A stretch of DNA of 64,000 nt from Candidatus Altimarinota bacterium (GTDB taxonomy: Bacteria > Patescibacteriota > Gracilibacteria > UBA1369 > UM-FILTER-53-11). The notes under the pieces are model-generated. The model did no database searches, was not told where the DNA came from, and saw only the letters and a list, made by a program, of their open reading frames with translations. The stretch covers positions 5,111-69,110 of the forward strand of contig JAGOUV010000002.1 of the NCBI GenBank assembly GCA_018061065.1, in the 5' to 3' direction. The position numbers were made by a program, and so were the translations under genes. Shown here in pieces: positions 25,573 to 34,306 of this stretch; the first letter of the stretch is position 1; every line of letters starts with the position of its first letter.

Positions 25573-26055
25573 ATGCAAAAAATGAAATTATTCCTGTGGA
25601 CGGTGATGTTAGGAGCAATGGTTTTTACAGCCGTTATTCCAAGTGCTTTTGCAGAAGATGATAAGTACGATCCATGCCGCGTTTCTTCTGATAAAACGGC
25701 AATTCCCGATACATTTAATGTACGTGATTGTTTGACGACATCGGAGCAACAGGATTCACAGTTAATCCCAAAAAATGCTTCGGATCCTGCACGAGGTGAA
25801 CAAGGTCCCCGTGAGCTGCCTAATGAAGAGGGAATTATTGTATTGCTCGTCTATGCGATTGATTTGTTTGTAAAAATTATCGGTTCGGTTTCACTGCTCG
25901 TATTTATTTTTGGAGCAGTTTTGGCTATTACCGCTGAGGGAAAAGAAGACCGTCTCACGCGTGGAAAAGATGCAATGATTTATGCAGTTATTGGCTTAGC
26001 GATAACAATGTTGTCATTTGTGATCGTCGCCTTTGTTCAGTCAATTTTCTATTAA
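25573..26055 (+). CDS. VirB2/TrbC-like pilin family protein 1
   Basis: A 160-residue protein with a signal peptide (LFLWTVMLGAMVFTAVIPSAFA, ending near residue 26), a Cys-containing polar stretch of about 65 residues, then two hydrophobic helices joined by a short charged loop (AEGKEDRLTRGKDA) as in TrbC/VirB2 pilins. First of five consecutive genes with the same C-terminal design. VirB2-like proteins build conjugative or T4SS pili, but no VirB4 or other secretion gene is present here, so the role is inferred from topology. Confidence 0.68.
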   Translation: MQKMKLFLWTVMLGAMVFTAVIPSAFAEDDKYDPCRVSSDKTAIPDTFNVRDCLTTSEQQDSQLIPKNASDPARGEQGPRELPNEEGIIVLLVYAIDLFVKIIGSVSLLVFIFGAVLAITAEGKEDRLTRGKDAMIYAVIGLAITMLSFVIVAFVQSIFY

Positions 26056-26060
26056 TACAA

Positions 26061-27218
26061 ATGGTTTCTTTTATAAAACGAATAACGGGTCAGCTGCTGA
26101 TGGTAACGCTTTTGTTGCCTCTTATGACGATGTCCGTATATGCACAGAGCCCAGCAGCGGAGCAGGGACCTGGTGCACGTAATCCTGATGAGGTTCGTAT
26201 ATATTATTCCGAGCCGATTGGCGCGGGTGATAAAGTTATGCAAATCACCGGATGCAAAAAAGTACAGGCGTATGCAGGTGTGGCATGTAATGACTTTACT
26301 AAGGATATTTCTACCGCGCAGTGTGTTGATAACAAAACAAATAAAGTGCAGACAGGTAAATTAATTAAAGGTTGCATTAAACCAAAAGACGAACAGGATT
26401 TTCCTGAAGGTGATCCTCGTGCAAAATATCCGGTTGTCGATGCAGAGTCTATAGCGGCTTATGATCGCAATGATCCATGCCGCACAAATCCTTCAGAAAA
26501 CGCCTATCTCTATGGCCCGGTCTTGGGAGTCGCGATTGTAAGGGATGCCAATGGAAATGAGCTTACCAATAGTATGGAGTGGAAAAGTTTAGGAATATTT
26601 CCTGTACAAGATGAGAAAGTGCCACCTACTAAAGCCCAAGTTCTCAAGGAATTTAAATCATCTCTTAAGGAAGAAGATATTAAACTGGTTCCGCTCTATA
26701 AGCCTACCGTATGCGGAAAATTTGATGTGCTTGCGGGAGATAATCCGGGCAGTCCGGAGGCGATGGGAGGAATTACGCTTGGCCAGTTAACGGAACTTTT
26801 TAAGGCTGAGGGGGGAGGACAATCGTATGCACCTGATTTTGTTGCGAAAGAATTTGACCGAGTTGGCTGTAATTCAGATAATTCTACGGGAAAGGTGGGT
26901 GATATCGAACAATCTACTTTTTACGATCAAAATCCTTCATTTACCTGCAGCATACTGGAACGCATTACCGGCAGATCGGGCAGTGATCTTTTTGGCCGTT
27001 ATGTAAGTGCGTTATATCGTTGGGCCGCAAGTGTTGTAGGCATCATTGCTGTGCTTGTAATGGTCATTTCCGGCATACAGATTTCTGTGGCGGGCAGTGA
27101 TTCAGGAAAAATCGAAGAGGCAAAAGGCCGCATTGCACAGTCATTAGTCGGTCTTGCGATTTTATTTTTATCAGGCTTAATTCTTTACACGATTAACCCC
27201 GGATTCTTTACTGGTTGA
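26061..27218 (+). CDS. Large VirB2/TrbC-like protein with long extracytoplasmic domain
   Basis: A 385-residue protein: signal peptide (~1-29, ending MSVYAQ), about 270 polar residues with seven or more Cys (likely disulfides), then the paired-helix VirB2-like C-terminus (~310-385; GIIAVLVMVISGIQISVAGS, loop DSGKIEEAKGRIAQS, second helix ending LYTINPGFF). The paired-helix part is homologous in layout to its four neighbours; the long insert is not recognised. Starts 5 nt after gene 1 and ends 10 nt before gene 3. Could be an adhesive or cap version of the pilin. Confidence 0.66.
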   Translation: MVSFIKRITGQLLMVTLLLPLMTMSVYAQSPAAEQGPGARNPDEVRIYYSEPIGAGDKVMQITGCKKVQAYAGVACNDFTKDISTAQCVDNKTNKVQTGKLIKGCIKPKDEQDFPEGDPRAKYPVVDAESIAAYDRNDPCRTNPSENAYLYGPVLGVAIVRDANGNELTNSMEWKSLGIFPVQDEKVPPTKAQVLKEFKSSLKEEDIKLVPLYKPTVCGKFDVLAGDNPGSPEAMGGITLGQLTELFKAEGGGQSYAPDFVAKEFDRVGCNSDNSTGKVGDIEQSTFYDQNPSFTCSILERITGRSGSDLFGRYVSALYRWAASVVGIIAVLVMVISGIQISVAGSDSGKIEEAKGRIAQSLVGLAILFLSGLILYTINPGFFTG

Positions 27219-27228
27219 TTATATTATT

Positions 27229-27633
27229 ATGAAACGATTTTTTCTTACTACCTTGGTGATGTTGTCGACGCTCATGTGTACTGTTTCAGCAGTACAGGCT
27301 CAAGATGGAAAAGTGGGACCAGCAAAAGGAATTCCCTGTATTCCTAGCTTACCCTGTATTACTCAAGAGACTCAAAAGAGTGGGCAAGGCACGCGAGATG
27401 AGATTCTTAATAATTTTGGTTCAAGTTTTATCACCGCATTTATTGGTTTGATAGCAGTTGCATCGGTTATTTTTATTATCGTAGGTGGTGTGCGCCTGCA
27501 TACATCCATGGGTAATGAAGAGGCAGTTGGTGCTGCAAAAAAAATAATTATCTGGGCAATTGCCGGTTTGGCTATTTCTCTTATGGCTGCGGCTTTGGTC
27601 AGCATTGTATCTCGTGTTAACTTTGGTGCATAA
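27229..27633 (+). CDS. VirB2/TrbC-like pilin family protein 3
   Basis: A 134-residue protein with signal peptide (~1-24, ending VSAVQA), short linker with two Cys (CIPSLPCITQ), and two helices around the loop GGVRLHTSMGNEEAVGAAKK. The GNEE-x-x-G-x-x-KK loop and the W-A-I-A-G-L-A-I second helix are shared with gene 4, showing tandem duplication. Membrane location is expected. Confidence 0.72.
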   Translation: MKRFFLTTLVMLSTLMCTVSAVQAQDGKVGPAKGIPCIPSLPCITQETQKSGQGTRDEILNNFGSSFITAFIGLIAVASVIFIIVGGVRLHTSMGNEEAVGAAKKIIIWAIAGLAISLMAAALVSIVSRVNFGA

Positions 27634-27635
27634 CT

Positions 27636-28040
27636 ATGAAAAAAACTATTTCACTTATCGTACTCTGCGTCGCTCTTTCCGGGCTCTATATCCCCGCAGC
27701 ATTGGCGCAAGCAACAGAGCGCAAGGCACCATCGATTGAAAATATCTTACCTAAAACTGTTGGACAGCGTGAGGACTCAGGCAAGCAATCTCTTCCTACG
27801 GGAAATTTGAAGACGGAAATTGTTCCTACTGCGATTAAAATGTTTCTGGGGTTCATGGGAGTCATTAGCTTTGTCATTTTCTTATATGGAGGTGTGATGT
27901 TGGTTGTTGCGCAGGGGAATGAAGAAGAGATCGGTAAATTTAAAAAAATGTTGCTCTGGTCTGTTGTAGGTTTAGTTATAATTCTTGCATCGTACGGTAT
28001 CGTTGATGGTGTCGCACGATTAATAACGCGTAGCGCATAA
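27636..28040 (+). CDS. VirB2/TrbC-like pilin family protein 4
   Basis: A 134-residue paralogue of the previous gene: signal peptide ending PAALA (~24), polar linker without Cys, first helix, loop VVAQGNEEEIGKFKKMLLW and second helix VVGLVIILASYGIVDGVARL. Two nt after gene 3. Same predicted topology as VirB2-type pilins. Confidence 0.72.
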   Translation: MKKTISLIVLCVALSGLYIPAALAQATERKAPSIENILPKTVGQREDSGKQSLPTGNLKTEIVPTAIKMFLGFMGVISFVIFLYGGVMLVVAQGNEEEIGKFKKMLLWSVVGLVIILASYGIVDGVARLITRSA

Positions 28041-28042
28041 CT

Positions 28043-28495
28043 ATGAAACGACTTTCACTTTTACTGTCCACATTTCTCCTCCTGATGAGCTTTTCTGCGC
28101 CGATGGCTTTTGCTACGGGAATGGGACTCAATCCTGATTTACGTCCTAATAGTGCGCCAACGATTTCAGGAAATAAGGAAGATCCGTATACGAATTTCGA
28201 TGAAGCGCGTGTTAAACTTACTCAGAGAGTAGTGAATATTGTACTCGGAGTTGCAGGTGTGATCGCGGTTTATTTTATTGTGAACAGTGGATTTGCGTTG
28301 GTTATTTCGAGTGGAAGTGAGGAAGCAGTGACACAACACAAAAAAAGCATTACATGGGCACTTTTGGGCTTGCTGCTCATTATTCTTTCGTACTCGATTA
28401 TTACGTTTGTTATCAAAGTGACGCTTACGGCCGATCAATCAAAAACTCCGCCCGCAGCTACGTATATTGAAACAATTCACGAAAAAGCAGCGTAA
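28043..28495 (+). CDS. VirB2/TrbC-like pilin family protein 5
   Basis: A 150-residue paralogue: signal peptide ending PMAFA (~24), linker, first helix, loop ISSGSEEAVTQHKKSITWAL, second helix LLLIILSYSIITFVIKVTL and a polar C-terminal tail of about 20 residues that the others lack. Two nt after gene 4; its stop directly abuts the convergent metG. Confidence 0.72.
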   Translation: MKRLSLLLSTFLLLMSFSAPMAFATGMGLNPDLRPNSAPTISGNKEDPYTNFDEARVKLTQRVVNIVLGVAGVIAVYFIVNSGFALVISSGSEEAVTQHKKSITWALLGLLLIILSYSIITFVIKVTLTADQSKTPPAATYIETIHEKAA

Positions 28496-30025
28496 TTATT
28501 CTGCTTTTGGTGTGCCGATCTTGGGAAAAAGCGCAGGAATCTTTTTTGTCATGGTTCCTTCTTTGAGCACGCCCCAGTTAACCGCATCGGGGTAAAGCTT
28601 GTCTGTTGGTGCACCCAGCGCATCGAGGATTTTATCTGCAGTCTCGGGAATAATTGACTTTAACATGAGTGCGGCATGGCGAATCATCTCAAGCAAATTA
28701 TAGAGCGCAATATGAACCGCTGCAGGATCTTTCTTGGCTAACTCCCACGGCTTTTTCTCTTCAATATACTGATTGCTAAAGGTGAGCAGGCCGATAATAT
28801 CTTCAATAGCCATCTTTATATTAAACTCGGCAATATGCTGCTGATAATTTTTCCATGTTTCCAAGACGCGTCCAGAAATAGCATCTTCACGAACGAGTGC
28901 GGGAACTTTTCCTCCACAGTATTTTTCTGTCATGGTGAGAACACGGCTCACGAGATTTCCCAAGTTATTAGCGAGCTCACTGTCAAAAATAACTTCATAG
29001 CGCAACTTTGAAAAATCACCATCGTCAGTTGTGGGGATTTCGCGCAATAAATAATAGCGTAGTGATTCGACACCATACTGTGCACCAATCTCAAATGGAT
29101 CTACAACATTTCCCAGCGACTTGCTCATCTTTTGGCCTTCAGAGGTAATATATCCGTGTACGTAAATGCTTTTAGGAATGGGAAATTCAGCTGCGATCAA
29201 CATGGCAATCCAGAGTCCGGCATGGAATCGTAAAATGTCTTTTCCAATCAAGTGTACATCGGCTGGCCACCATTTTTTATATTGTGCTTCATCGGTGCCA
29301 TACCCCACGCCTGTCATATAATTCGTCAGTGCATCGGGCCATACATACATGGTTTGAGTTGGATCGCCAGGTACCTCGATACCCCATGAGAGCGATTCGG
29401 TTGGTCGAGAAAAACTGACATCTCTGCCGTCTTCTATACCACTTTCGATCAATCCCAAAATTTCATTTTTGCGTGACTCGGGAAGAACGATCAACTCGCC
29501 CTTCTCAATTTTCTCTTTTACTTGAGGAAGATAATTGCTGTATTTGAAAAAATAATTTTCTTCTTTGAACTCTATCGGTGCTTTTTGATGAATGGGACAT
29601 TTGCCCTCAACTAAATCTTTTTCTGTGACATATGCCTCGCAACCGACGCAATATAATCCCTGATAACTTTTTTTATAGAGCGCGCCTGCCGCCTCCAATT
29701 TTTTCCACAACTCAATACATCCTTTTACATGGTAGTCATCGGTCGTGCGGATGAAGTGATCAATTGAGATATTTAAAAAACCACTTAGGCGACGAAACTC
29801 TGCGGAATTTTTGTCTGCTAATTCCTGAGGAGTCATGTTTTGTTCGCGTGCGGTTTGTGCCATTTTCAAGCCATGTTCGTCAGTTCCGGTCATGAAAAAA
29901 ACATCATCCCCTACAAAACGATGGTAGCGTGCCAAACAGTCTGCCTGCACTAACTCCATTGAAAATCCCACATGGGGCTTTGCATTTGTATAGGCAATAG
30001 AAGTAGTGATGTAAAATTTTGGCAT
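28496..30025 (-). CDS. metG: Methionyl-tRNA synthetase
   Basis: A 509-residue class I synthetase with FYITTSIAYTNAKPHVGFSM (HIGH region, HVGF), a zinc knuckle CVGCEAYVTEKDLVEGKCPI (~127-146), YVWPDALTNYMTGVG and the KMSKS motif in GQKMSKSLGNVVDP (~304-317). The C-terminal tRNA-binding (EMAP-like) domain of longer MetRS is absent. It lies 29 nt after hisIE on the same strand and may be read through from the his operon. Confidence 0.95.
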   Translation of the reverse strand: MPKFYITTSIAYTNAKPHVGFSMELVQADCLARYHRFVGDDVFFMTGTDEHGLKMAQTAREQNMTPQELADKNSAEFRRLSGFLNISIDHFIRTTDDYHVKGCIELWKKLEAAGALYKKSYQGLYCVGCEAYVTEKDLVEGKCPIHQKAPIEFKEENYFFKYSNYLPQVKEKIEKGELIVLPESRKNEILGLIESGIEDGRDVSFSRPTESLSWGIEVPGDPTQTMYVWPDALTNYMTGVGYGTDEAQYKKWWPADVHLIGKDILRFHAGLWIAMLIAAEFPIPKSIYVHGYITSEGQKMSKSLGNVVDPFEIGAQYGVESLRYYLLREIPTTDDGDFSKLRYEVIFDSELANNLGNLVSRVLTMTEKYCGGKVPALVREDAISGRVLETWKNYQQHIAEFNIKMAIEDIIGLLTFSNQYIEEKKPWELAKKDPAAVHIALYNLLEMIRHAALMLKSIIPETADKILDALGAPTDKLYPDAVNWGVLKEGTMTKKIPALFPKIGTPKAE

Positions 30026-30054
30026 CGGGCAGTATTGTAGCAGATTGCGGGTGG

Positions 30055-30612
30055 CTATTCCATTCTTTTTCGCATCTCTGCCTCAATTGTTTCCAGGCTG
30101 ACTCTTTTTTGCACCAATACGACAAAGAGGTGATAGAGTAGATCAACGGTTTCTTCCGTGAGACGCTGGTTCGTTTCTTTTTTTGCTGCTTTTACTACTT
30201 CGGCAGCTTCTTCATATATTTTTTCGCATTGAGAAGAGAGCCCTTTTTTAAACAGTTCTGTGGTGTATGAAGATGGCGGAAGCTTTTTTTTGCGATCACT
30301 AATAATCCCATAGAGCTGGGCAAAAGCGCTTGAGAAACAGCTTTGTGTAAGGGTGTGACAGGTGGGGCCTTTTGGAGTAGCCGTAATAAGTAGCGCGTCA
30401 TCATCGCAGTCGCCGATAATTTTTTTTACAAAGAGGGTGTTGCCACTTGTCTCGCCTTTCATCCACAGTTTTTTGCGTGAGCGTGAATAGAACCAGACCT
30501 TTCCAGAAGTCTCAGTTTTTTTTAGAGATGCGGCGTTCATATAGCCGAGCATCAAGACTTTTTTTGTTGAATCATCTTGAATAATGGTGGGAATAAGTTG
30601 AGTTGTTTTCAT
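30055..30612 (-). CDS. hisIE: Bifunctional phosphoribosyl-AMP cyclohydrolase / phosphoribosyl-ATP pyrophosphatase
   Basis: A 185-residue fusion for steps 2 and 3 of histidine synthesis. HisI part (~1-100): [33 protein letters not shown] and QSCF carry the metal Asp/Cys/His ligands. HisE part (~105-185): [19 protein letters not shown] and [13 protein letters not shown], a MazG-like all-helical domain. Its start overlaps the hisAF stop (ATGA-type overlap), so translation is coupled. Order HisI-HisE is the normal fusion order. Confidence 0.93.
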   Translation of the reverse strand: MKTTQLIPTIIQDDSTKKVLMLGYMNAASLKKTETSGKVWFYSRSRKKLWMKGETSGNTLFVKKIIGDCDDDALLITATPKGPTCHTLTQSCFSSAFAQLYGIISDRKKKLPPSSYTTELFKKGLSSQCEKIYEEAAEVVKAAKKETNQRLTEETVDLLYHLFVVLVQKRVSLETIEAEMRKRME

Positions 30613-32096
30613 ATGCGTACGGGAATGTTAAGGGATGCTAAATACTGCTTGGCTGCAGCGGTCGTCGTCTCGTGGTAGTGGAATAGACTTGCTGCTAAAA
30701 CCGCATCAGCATTACCTTTAGTGAGCGCTTGAGCCAAATCTTCCAGCGAGCCTGCGCCTCCCGAGGCGATCACGGGAATGCGCACTGCTGATGTTATTTT
30801 TTGAAGTAGTTCAATGTCAAAACCTGTGTGAGTTCCGTCTCTGTCCATTGAGGTGAGCAGTAGTTCGCCAGCGCCTAATTCTTCTACACGTTTGGCCCAC
30901 GAAACGGCTTCAAGTTCAGTTTTTTTACTTCCACCTTTTATATAGACATCATAACGGTCGTCTTTGCTATCACGATCTTTTTTTACGTCTATGGCAATAA
31001 CTACGCACTGTGCGCCAAATTCTTTTGAAGCTTCTGTGATGAGTTCTGGTTGAATAATGGCGGCGGTGTTGAGGGACACCTTGTCTGCACCAGCATTGAG
31101 AAGCGCGCGGATATCCTCAAGAGTTTTGACACCGCCGCCTACGGTAAAGGGGATAGAAATATGCGCCGCTACGCGGCGCACGGTATCGATCATCGTCTCA
31201 CGATTTTCTTTCGACGCCATAATATCCAGAAAAACAAGTTCATCGGCACCTTCTTCTGAATATTTTTTTGCAAGCTCCACCGGATCACCTGCATCTTTTA
31301 TATTCAAAAAATTAACTCCTTTTACCACACGCCCTTGTGCAACATCGAGACAGGGGATGATGCGCTTTGCTAGATTTGAGCGTGGACGAGTTACATTGAA
31401 TGCTTCAGATAATGAAATTTTGTTTTCATAGAGCGCCTTTCCGAGCACGGCACCGTAGGTTCCTCTACGGAAGAGTTTTTTGAGACTTTCAGTATCGGAC
31501 ACTCCTCCTGCTGCCACTACGTTGAATCCAAAACTCTGCACTTTTTCAATCAACTCAAAATTTGGAGTGGTGAGTGTGCCATCGCGTGAAATATCTGTTA
31601 CTAGCACTTCAGTAATTCCCCTTCGTTTAATTTCCTGCGCAAATGTATTAAGGTCTTGGCCACCGGTTTCAAGCCAGCCTTCGCGCGCAAGCTTTTCATC
31701 AATTATATCTAGTGCTACGACAATTCTTTTTGCTCCAAATTCTGTGACAAGTTGTCTCAGAAAATCAAAATCAGCGAGTGCTTTTGTTCCTAGTATAATA
31801 CGGTCGATGCCTTGCATGAGATAAGTTTGCGCAGCCTCAAGCGTGCGAATTCCTCCACCAACCTGCACAGGAATTTTTAGCGCATTTCTCATCTTAATGA
31901 TAAGCTCTTGATTCTTAGGTATGCCTGTTTTTGCCCCATCTAGATCAATAATGTGAACCATGGGTGCTCCTTGTGATTCAAATAGTTGTGCCATAGCAAC
32001 CGGGTCGTTTGCATAGATTTTTTTCGATGCAAAATCACCCTTAGTAAGTCGTACGCACTGGCCGTCGATAATATCAATTGCGGGAATGACTAACAT
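30609..32096 (-). CDS. HisA-HisF fusion protein (two consecutive TIM barrels)
   Basis: A 495-residue single frame. Residues ~1-237 are His[21 protein letters not shown] with the catalytic Asp, [28 protein letters not shown] and AAGGVSD. Residues ~243-495 are His[20 protein letters not shown] with catalytic Asp, [21 protein letters not shown] with the second Asp, [14 protein letters not shown] and [10 protein letters not shown]. It would carry out ProFAR isomerisation and, with HisH, formation of IGP and AICAR. HisA and HisF are normally separate proteins. No stop or frameshift separates the halves. Because trpF is missing from the trp operon, the HisA half may also isomerise PRA (PriA-like). 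Confidence 0.93.
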   Translation of the reverse strand: MLVIPAIDIIDGQCVRLTKGDFASKKIYANDPVAMAQLFESQGAPMVHIIDLDGAKTGIPKNQELIIKMRNALKIPVQVGGGIRTLEAAQTYLMQGIDRIILGTKALADFDFLRQLVTEFGAKRIVVALDIIDEKLAREGWLETGGQDLNTFAQEIKRRGITEVLVTDISRDGTLTTPNFELIEKVQSFGFNVVAAGGVSDTESLKKLFRRGTYGAVLGKALYENKISLSEAFNVTRPRSNLAKRIIPCLDVAQGRVVKGVNFLNIKDAGDPVELAKKYSEEGADELVFLDIMASKENRETMIDTVRRVAAHISIPFTVGGGVKTLEDIRALLNAGADKVSLNTAAIIQPELITEASKEFGAQCVVIAIDVKKDRDSKDDRYDVYIKGGSKKTELEAVSWAKRVEELGAGELLLTSMDRDGTHTGFDIELLQKITSAVRIPVIASGGAGSLEDLAQALTKGNADAVLAASLFHYHETTTAAAKQYLASLNIPVRI

Positions 32097-32686
32097 TTTG
32101 TGGAGAAATTAAAAAGTAACTGCTGACCTACGTCCGAAGATTTTTCTGGATGAAACTGAGCCCCGTAAAAATTGTTTTTTTGTACGATGGCACAGAAAGG
32201 TATTCCATACATTGTTTCTGCACATGTGTTGTCAGCATCTGCATCAAAAAAATATGAATTAACAAAATAAAAATAACTATTATTCGGGATGCCCTCCGTG
32301 AGTGGTGTCTCACGCACAATCGAAACTTGATTCCAACCAATCTGCGGAATTTTTACGTTGTCTGGTAATCTGCGAACTTTTCCCGAGATAATTCCAAGAC
32401 AGGGGATATTGTCCTCATACGAAAAGTCTGCAAGTGCCTGCATTCCTATACACAAGCCAAGAAAGGGCACGGTACTATTTTGAATTACTTCAATAAGATT
32501 GCGCTTTTTGAGCTCCTCCATAACCGTTTCTGCACGTCCCACCCCGGGAAAAATAATTTTTTCTGCCCGAGCAATTTCACGCGCATTAGCGGTCAACACA
32601 TAAGGAATTGCTAATTTTTTTAGCGCGTTCGTGACCGATCCTATATTGCCCGCATTGTAATCGATGATAGTAATTATTTGATTCAT
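32090..32686 (-). CDS. hisH: Imidazole glycerol phosphate synthase glutaminase subunit
   Basis: A 198-residue class I glutaminase that feeds ammonia to HisF. Motifs: [15 protein letters not shown] (~8-22), nucleophile Cys in [12 protein letters not shown] (~75-86), and [14 protein letters not shown] (~174-187) with the catalytic His-Glu. It overlaps hisAF by 7 nt, so partner subunits are made together. Length is normal for the family. Confidence 0.95.
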   Translation of the reverse strand: MNQIITIIDYNAGNIGSVTNALKKLAIPYVLTANAREIARAEKIIFPGVGRAETVMEELKKRNLIEVIQNSTVPFLGLCIGMQALADFSYEDNIPCLGIISGKVRRLPDNVKIPQIGWNQVSIVRETPLTEGIPNNSYFYFVNSYFFDADADNTCAETMYGIPFCAIVQKNNFYGAQFHPEKSSDVGQQLLFNFSTKC

Positions 32687-32690
32687 AGAA

Positions 32691-33281
32691 TTAAAGGGTT
32701 CCCTTTGTAGAAGGAGGAGTTTTACTTGTCGTAACCTGCCATGCCATCTTCATCGCGCGTCCGATTGCTTTGAAAATAGCTTCAATCCTGTGGTGCTCAT
32801 TGCGTCCGGGATTCAACATCTTTATTTGAAGATTTATCCGCGCTTCGTTCGCAAACGTATTGAGAAAGTGCCAGAGCATCTCTGTGGAAAAATCATTCAC
32901 CATCTCACGAACGGGGGAATAGTCTGTCTGGAAAAATGGCCGTTGCACCAGATCCACGGCAGCTAAACAGAGCACGTCATCCATAGGTAAAATGCTTTGT
33001 CCGTAGCGCTCAATGCCCGTTCTATCTCCCAGCGCTTCACGCACCAAGGTGCCCAGAACAAGAGCTACATCTTCTATAACGTGGTGATCGTCGCGCCATA
33101 CATCGCCCTGGGCCTTGAGTGTCAGGTTGCATCCACTGTGGAAACAAAGCTGTTCAATCATGTGGGATAAAAATCCAATGGGGATTGCTAACTCTGATAC
33201 GCCATTACCCTCGAGCAGTATACTGCCGCTGACGGATGTTTCTTTGGTCGTGCGACTAGTTGTTGATTGTCGAATATTCAT
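32691..33281 (-). CDS. hisB: Imidazoleglycerol-phosphate dehydratase
   Basis: A 196-residue HisB dehydratase that makes imidazole acetol phosphate. Metal-binding motifs are clear: FLSHMIEQLCFHSG, DDHHVIEDVALVLG (~63-76) and the second-half NEHHRIEAIFKAIGRAMKMA (~160-179). Only the dehydratase is present; the phosphatase that is fused in enteric bacteria is encoded separately at 36412-36879. Overlaps the hisC end by 26 nt. Confidence 0.95.
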   Translation of the reverse strand: MNIRQSTTSRTTKETSVSGSILLEGNGVSELAIPIGFLSHMIEQLCFHSGCNLTLKAQGDVWRDDHHVIEDVALVLGTLVREALGDRTGIERYGQSILPMDDVLCLAAVDLVQRPFFQTDYSPVREMVNDFSTEMLWHFLNTFANEARINLQIKMLNPGRNEHHRIEAIFKAIGRAMKMAWQVTTSKTPPSTKGTL

Positions 33282-34302
33282 AAATAAATTGGTTCATATT
33301 AGAGACGGTGCCAATGCTTACACGAAGTGTATCTTCAATGCGACACCCTGTGCGTGGGCGAATGAGCATGCCGCGTTCGCGTAGCTTATTAAAAATTAAA
33401 GTGGGATTTTCCGGCTTAAATAATATGAAATTTCCATATGATGGATAAAAGGCAATTTCTTTTGAACGAAAAAAATCTTCAGTGAGTGGCTTGGCTTCTT
33501 GCATAACTTCACGACAGTAATCTGTCATATACGCAATGTCTTGAAGTGCTGCTTGTGCGGCAATAACTGCCGCCATATTTACCTCGTATGGGCTCTGTAC
33601 TTTTTTAATAACTTCAATAATCTGTTCGTTTGCCATGAGATAGCCAATGCGCAATGCCGCGAGCCCAAATGCTTTTGAAAAGGTTCGTGTGATGATGAGG
33701 TGCTTATAGCGTGAGAGCAGGGCACTGCAGGTGACTCCACTGAATTCTCCATATGCCTCATCTACAAGCACAAAAGCGCCCACTTCTTGAGCTTTTATAC
33801 ATAGTGTTTCTATGGCTTCCTGACTTGCTAAAGTCCCCGTGGGGTTATTAGGATTGCAGACTATAATCAGTTTCGTTTTTTCTGAAATTGCATCAAGAAC
33901 ACCTTGTAGTGGAAAGGAAAGATCTCGCTCGTATAATGGTTGAATTATTTTTGCTTCACGTATAGTGGCGTACTGTTCAAACAGTACAAAAGTAGGCGCG
34001 GGAATAATTATTTCTTCCCCCGGTGCAACTAGTGTCTGGATGATAAGTTCTATTCCACGGTCAGAGCCATTAGTAATAGCAAGCTGTGATTCGCGTGCTC
34101 CGGTGTACGCTGCCAGTAGTGGATACAGCGCGCTGTATGAAGGATATCTGCGGTACGCACCTGTCGTGACAAACTCCTGTAATGCCGCATCTACAAGCGG
34201 ACTTGCGGGGGTCGTGCGCTCGTTGAAATCCAATAATAATTGACCTGATTTCGTTCGTCCTTCAAGCGGAGGGATATACGGTTTGAGTGATGAAATATTC
34301 AT
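33256..34302 (-). CDS. hisC: Histidinol-phosphate aminotransferase
   Basis: A 348-residue fold-type I PLP aminotransferase. Motifs: NGSDRGIELIIQTLV, CNPNNPTGTLAS (~149-160), FVLVDEAYGEFSG, the PLP lysine in TRTFSKAFGLAALRIGYL (~206-223) and the C-terminal Arg region MLIRPRTGCRIEDTLRVSIG. It converts imidazole acetol phosphate to histidinol phosphate. Position between hisD and hisB supports HisC over other aminotransferases. Confidence 0.94.
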   Translation of the reverse strand: MNISSLKPYIPPLEGRTKSGQLLLDFNERTTPASPLVDAALQEFVTTGAYRRYPSYSALYPLLAAYTGARESQLAITNGSDRGIELIIQTLVAPGEEIIIPAPTFVLFEQYATIREAKIIQPLYERDLSFPLQGVLDAISEKTKLIIVCNPNNPTGTLASQEAIETLCIKAQEVGAFVLVDEAYGEFSGVTCSALLSRYKHLIITRTFSKAFGLAALRIGYLMANEQIIEVIKKVQSPYEVNMAAVIAAQAALQDIAYMTDYCREVMQEAKPLTEDFFRSKEIAFYPSYGNFILFKPENPTLIFNKLRERGMLIRPRTGCRIEDTLRVSIGTVSNMNQFIYEYSTINN

Positions 34303-34306
34303 AGCA

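Noticed and set aside
27210-27220. UGA recoded as Gly, as in Gracilibacteria
   Set aside because: TGA ends several well-conserved genes at the expected length (for example trpB and trpGD neighbours, the gene ending 27218), so the standard code applies.
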